Part shown: in pieces, positions 46,686 to 46,961 of the stretch | Layout: each line of letters opens with the position of its first letter | Position numbering within the stretch: the first letter of the stretch is position 1 | Origin: Cristatella mucedo | Lineage: Eukaryota > Bryozoa > Phylactolaemata > Cristatellidae | Direction: 5' to 3' | DNA: 46,961 nt | Assembly: GCA_009760855.2 (NCBI GenBank) | Contig: WPIO01000434.1 | Span: forward strand, 1 to 46,961 | Notes under the pieces: model-generated | Seen by the model: only the letters and a program-made list of their open reading frames with translations | Databases searched by the model: none | Told to the model about the DNA's origin: nothing | Translations under genes and position numbers: made by a program

Positions 46686-46961
46686 GCTGGAGCCACACGA
46701 GCAAGCCGAAGATGATCGCTAAGGTGCCGGCACAGTGCCCATCACCACAGTTTTTCCAGTTACCGCTTCAACAGTGCAGATCTAGACGAATCCAAGCCAC
46801 GGCCAAAGCTAGCCAAACAGATTTTGACACTCTGCAGGCGGTAGCGAGTGGCTGAGCACCTAGCACTCCGTATCCGTGGCGGTTCTGCCAACACGATCAC
46901 CACCGCATAACCCGGGTCCGCCCGCGAGCAGGGATAAATCGCAAGCCGCAGCTTCCGTTCA
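46686..46961. other. Unassigned right end
   Basis: No exon matching the missing MTMR14 N-terminus could be recognised here. Confidence 0.4.

Overview
The window is nuclear DNA from an invertebrate animal. It holds multi-exon genes with canonical GT-AG splice sites, kilobase-scale introns, many decayed LINE fragments of CR1/L2 type, tRNA-derived SINEs and long microsatellites. It has no operons, no prokaryotic signals and no CRISPR array. I cannot name the species. The repeat content would fit a flatworm or another lophotrochozoan, but that is a guess.

The best-supported gene is MTMR14 (myotubularin-related 14, also called Jumpy), a phosphoinositide 3-phosphatase, on the minus strand. I placed twelve coding exons from 40,841 down to the stop at 15,977. 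Every exon junction agrees in reading phase and the exons total 1,992 nt (663 codons plus stop). They cover the protein from about residue 75 of the vertebrate orthologue to its C-terminus, including the CX5R phosphatase loop CISGWDR. The first coding exon or exons and the promoter were not found and probably lie beyond the right edge. One intron uses a GC-AG splice pair.

On the plus strand at 6.5-14.2 kb is a probable second gene, convergent with MTMR14. Four phase-compatible exons encode a Ser/Thr-rich mucin-like segment, a short Cys-bearing ectodomain, one transmembrane helix and a cytoplasmic tail with several tyrosine motifs, one of which fits the ITIM consensus. I do not recognise the family. 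A nearby signal-peptide-like frame at 6,467 may be its N-terminus but is in another frame. The two genes end tail to tail, their stops about 1.8 kb apart, and their 3' ends may overlap.

Most of the rest is repeats. LINE family A ends in a conserved 3' stem-like tail followed by (ATT)n and has more than ten copies on both strands, all broken; the longest runs about 43.9-45.65 kb on the minus strand. LINE family B ends in (ACATT)n and has two copies, at 28.3-30.2 kb and 37.6-38.4 kb. Two kinds of tRNA-headed SINE are present. One carries the LINE A 3' tail, which suggests it uses the LINE A machinery. One SINE is inserted inside another at 42.3 kb.

A few open frames inside or beside MTMR14 introns (33,279-33,656 plus; 45,685-45,891 minus; 13,616-13,709 plus) look coding-like but are unassigned. 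No CRISPR, canonical tRNA or rRNA gene was seen. I found no convincing new molecular system. The most useful observations are the two gene models, the GC-AG intron, the E-box palindrome in an MTMR14 intron, and the SINE/LINE tail partnership.
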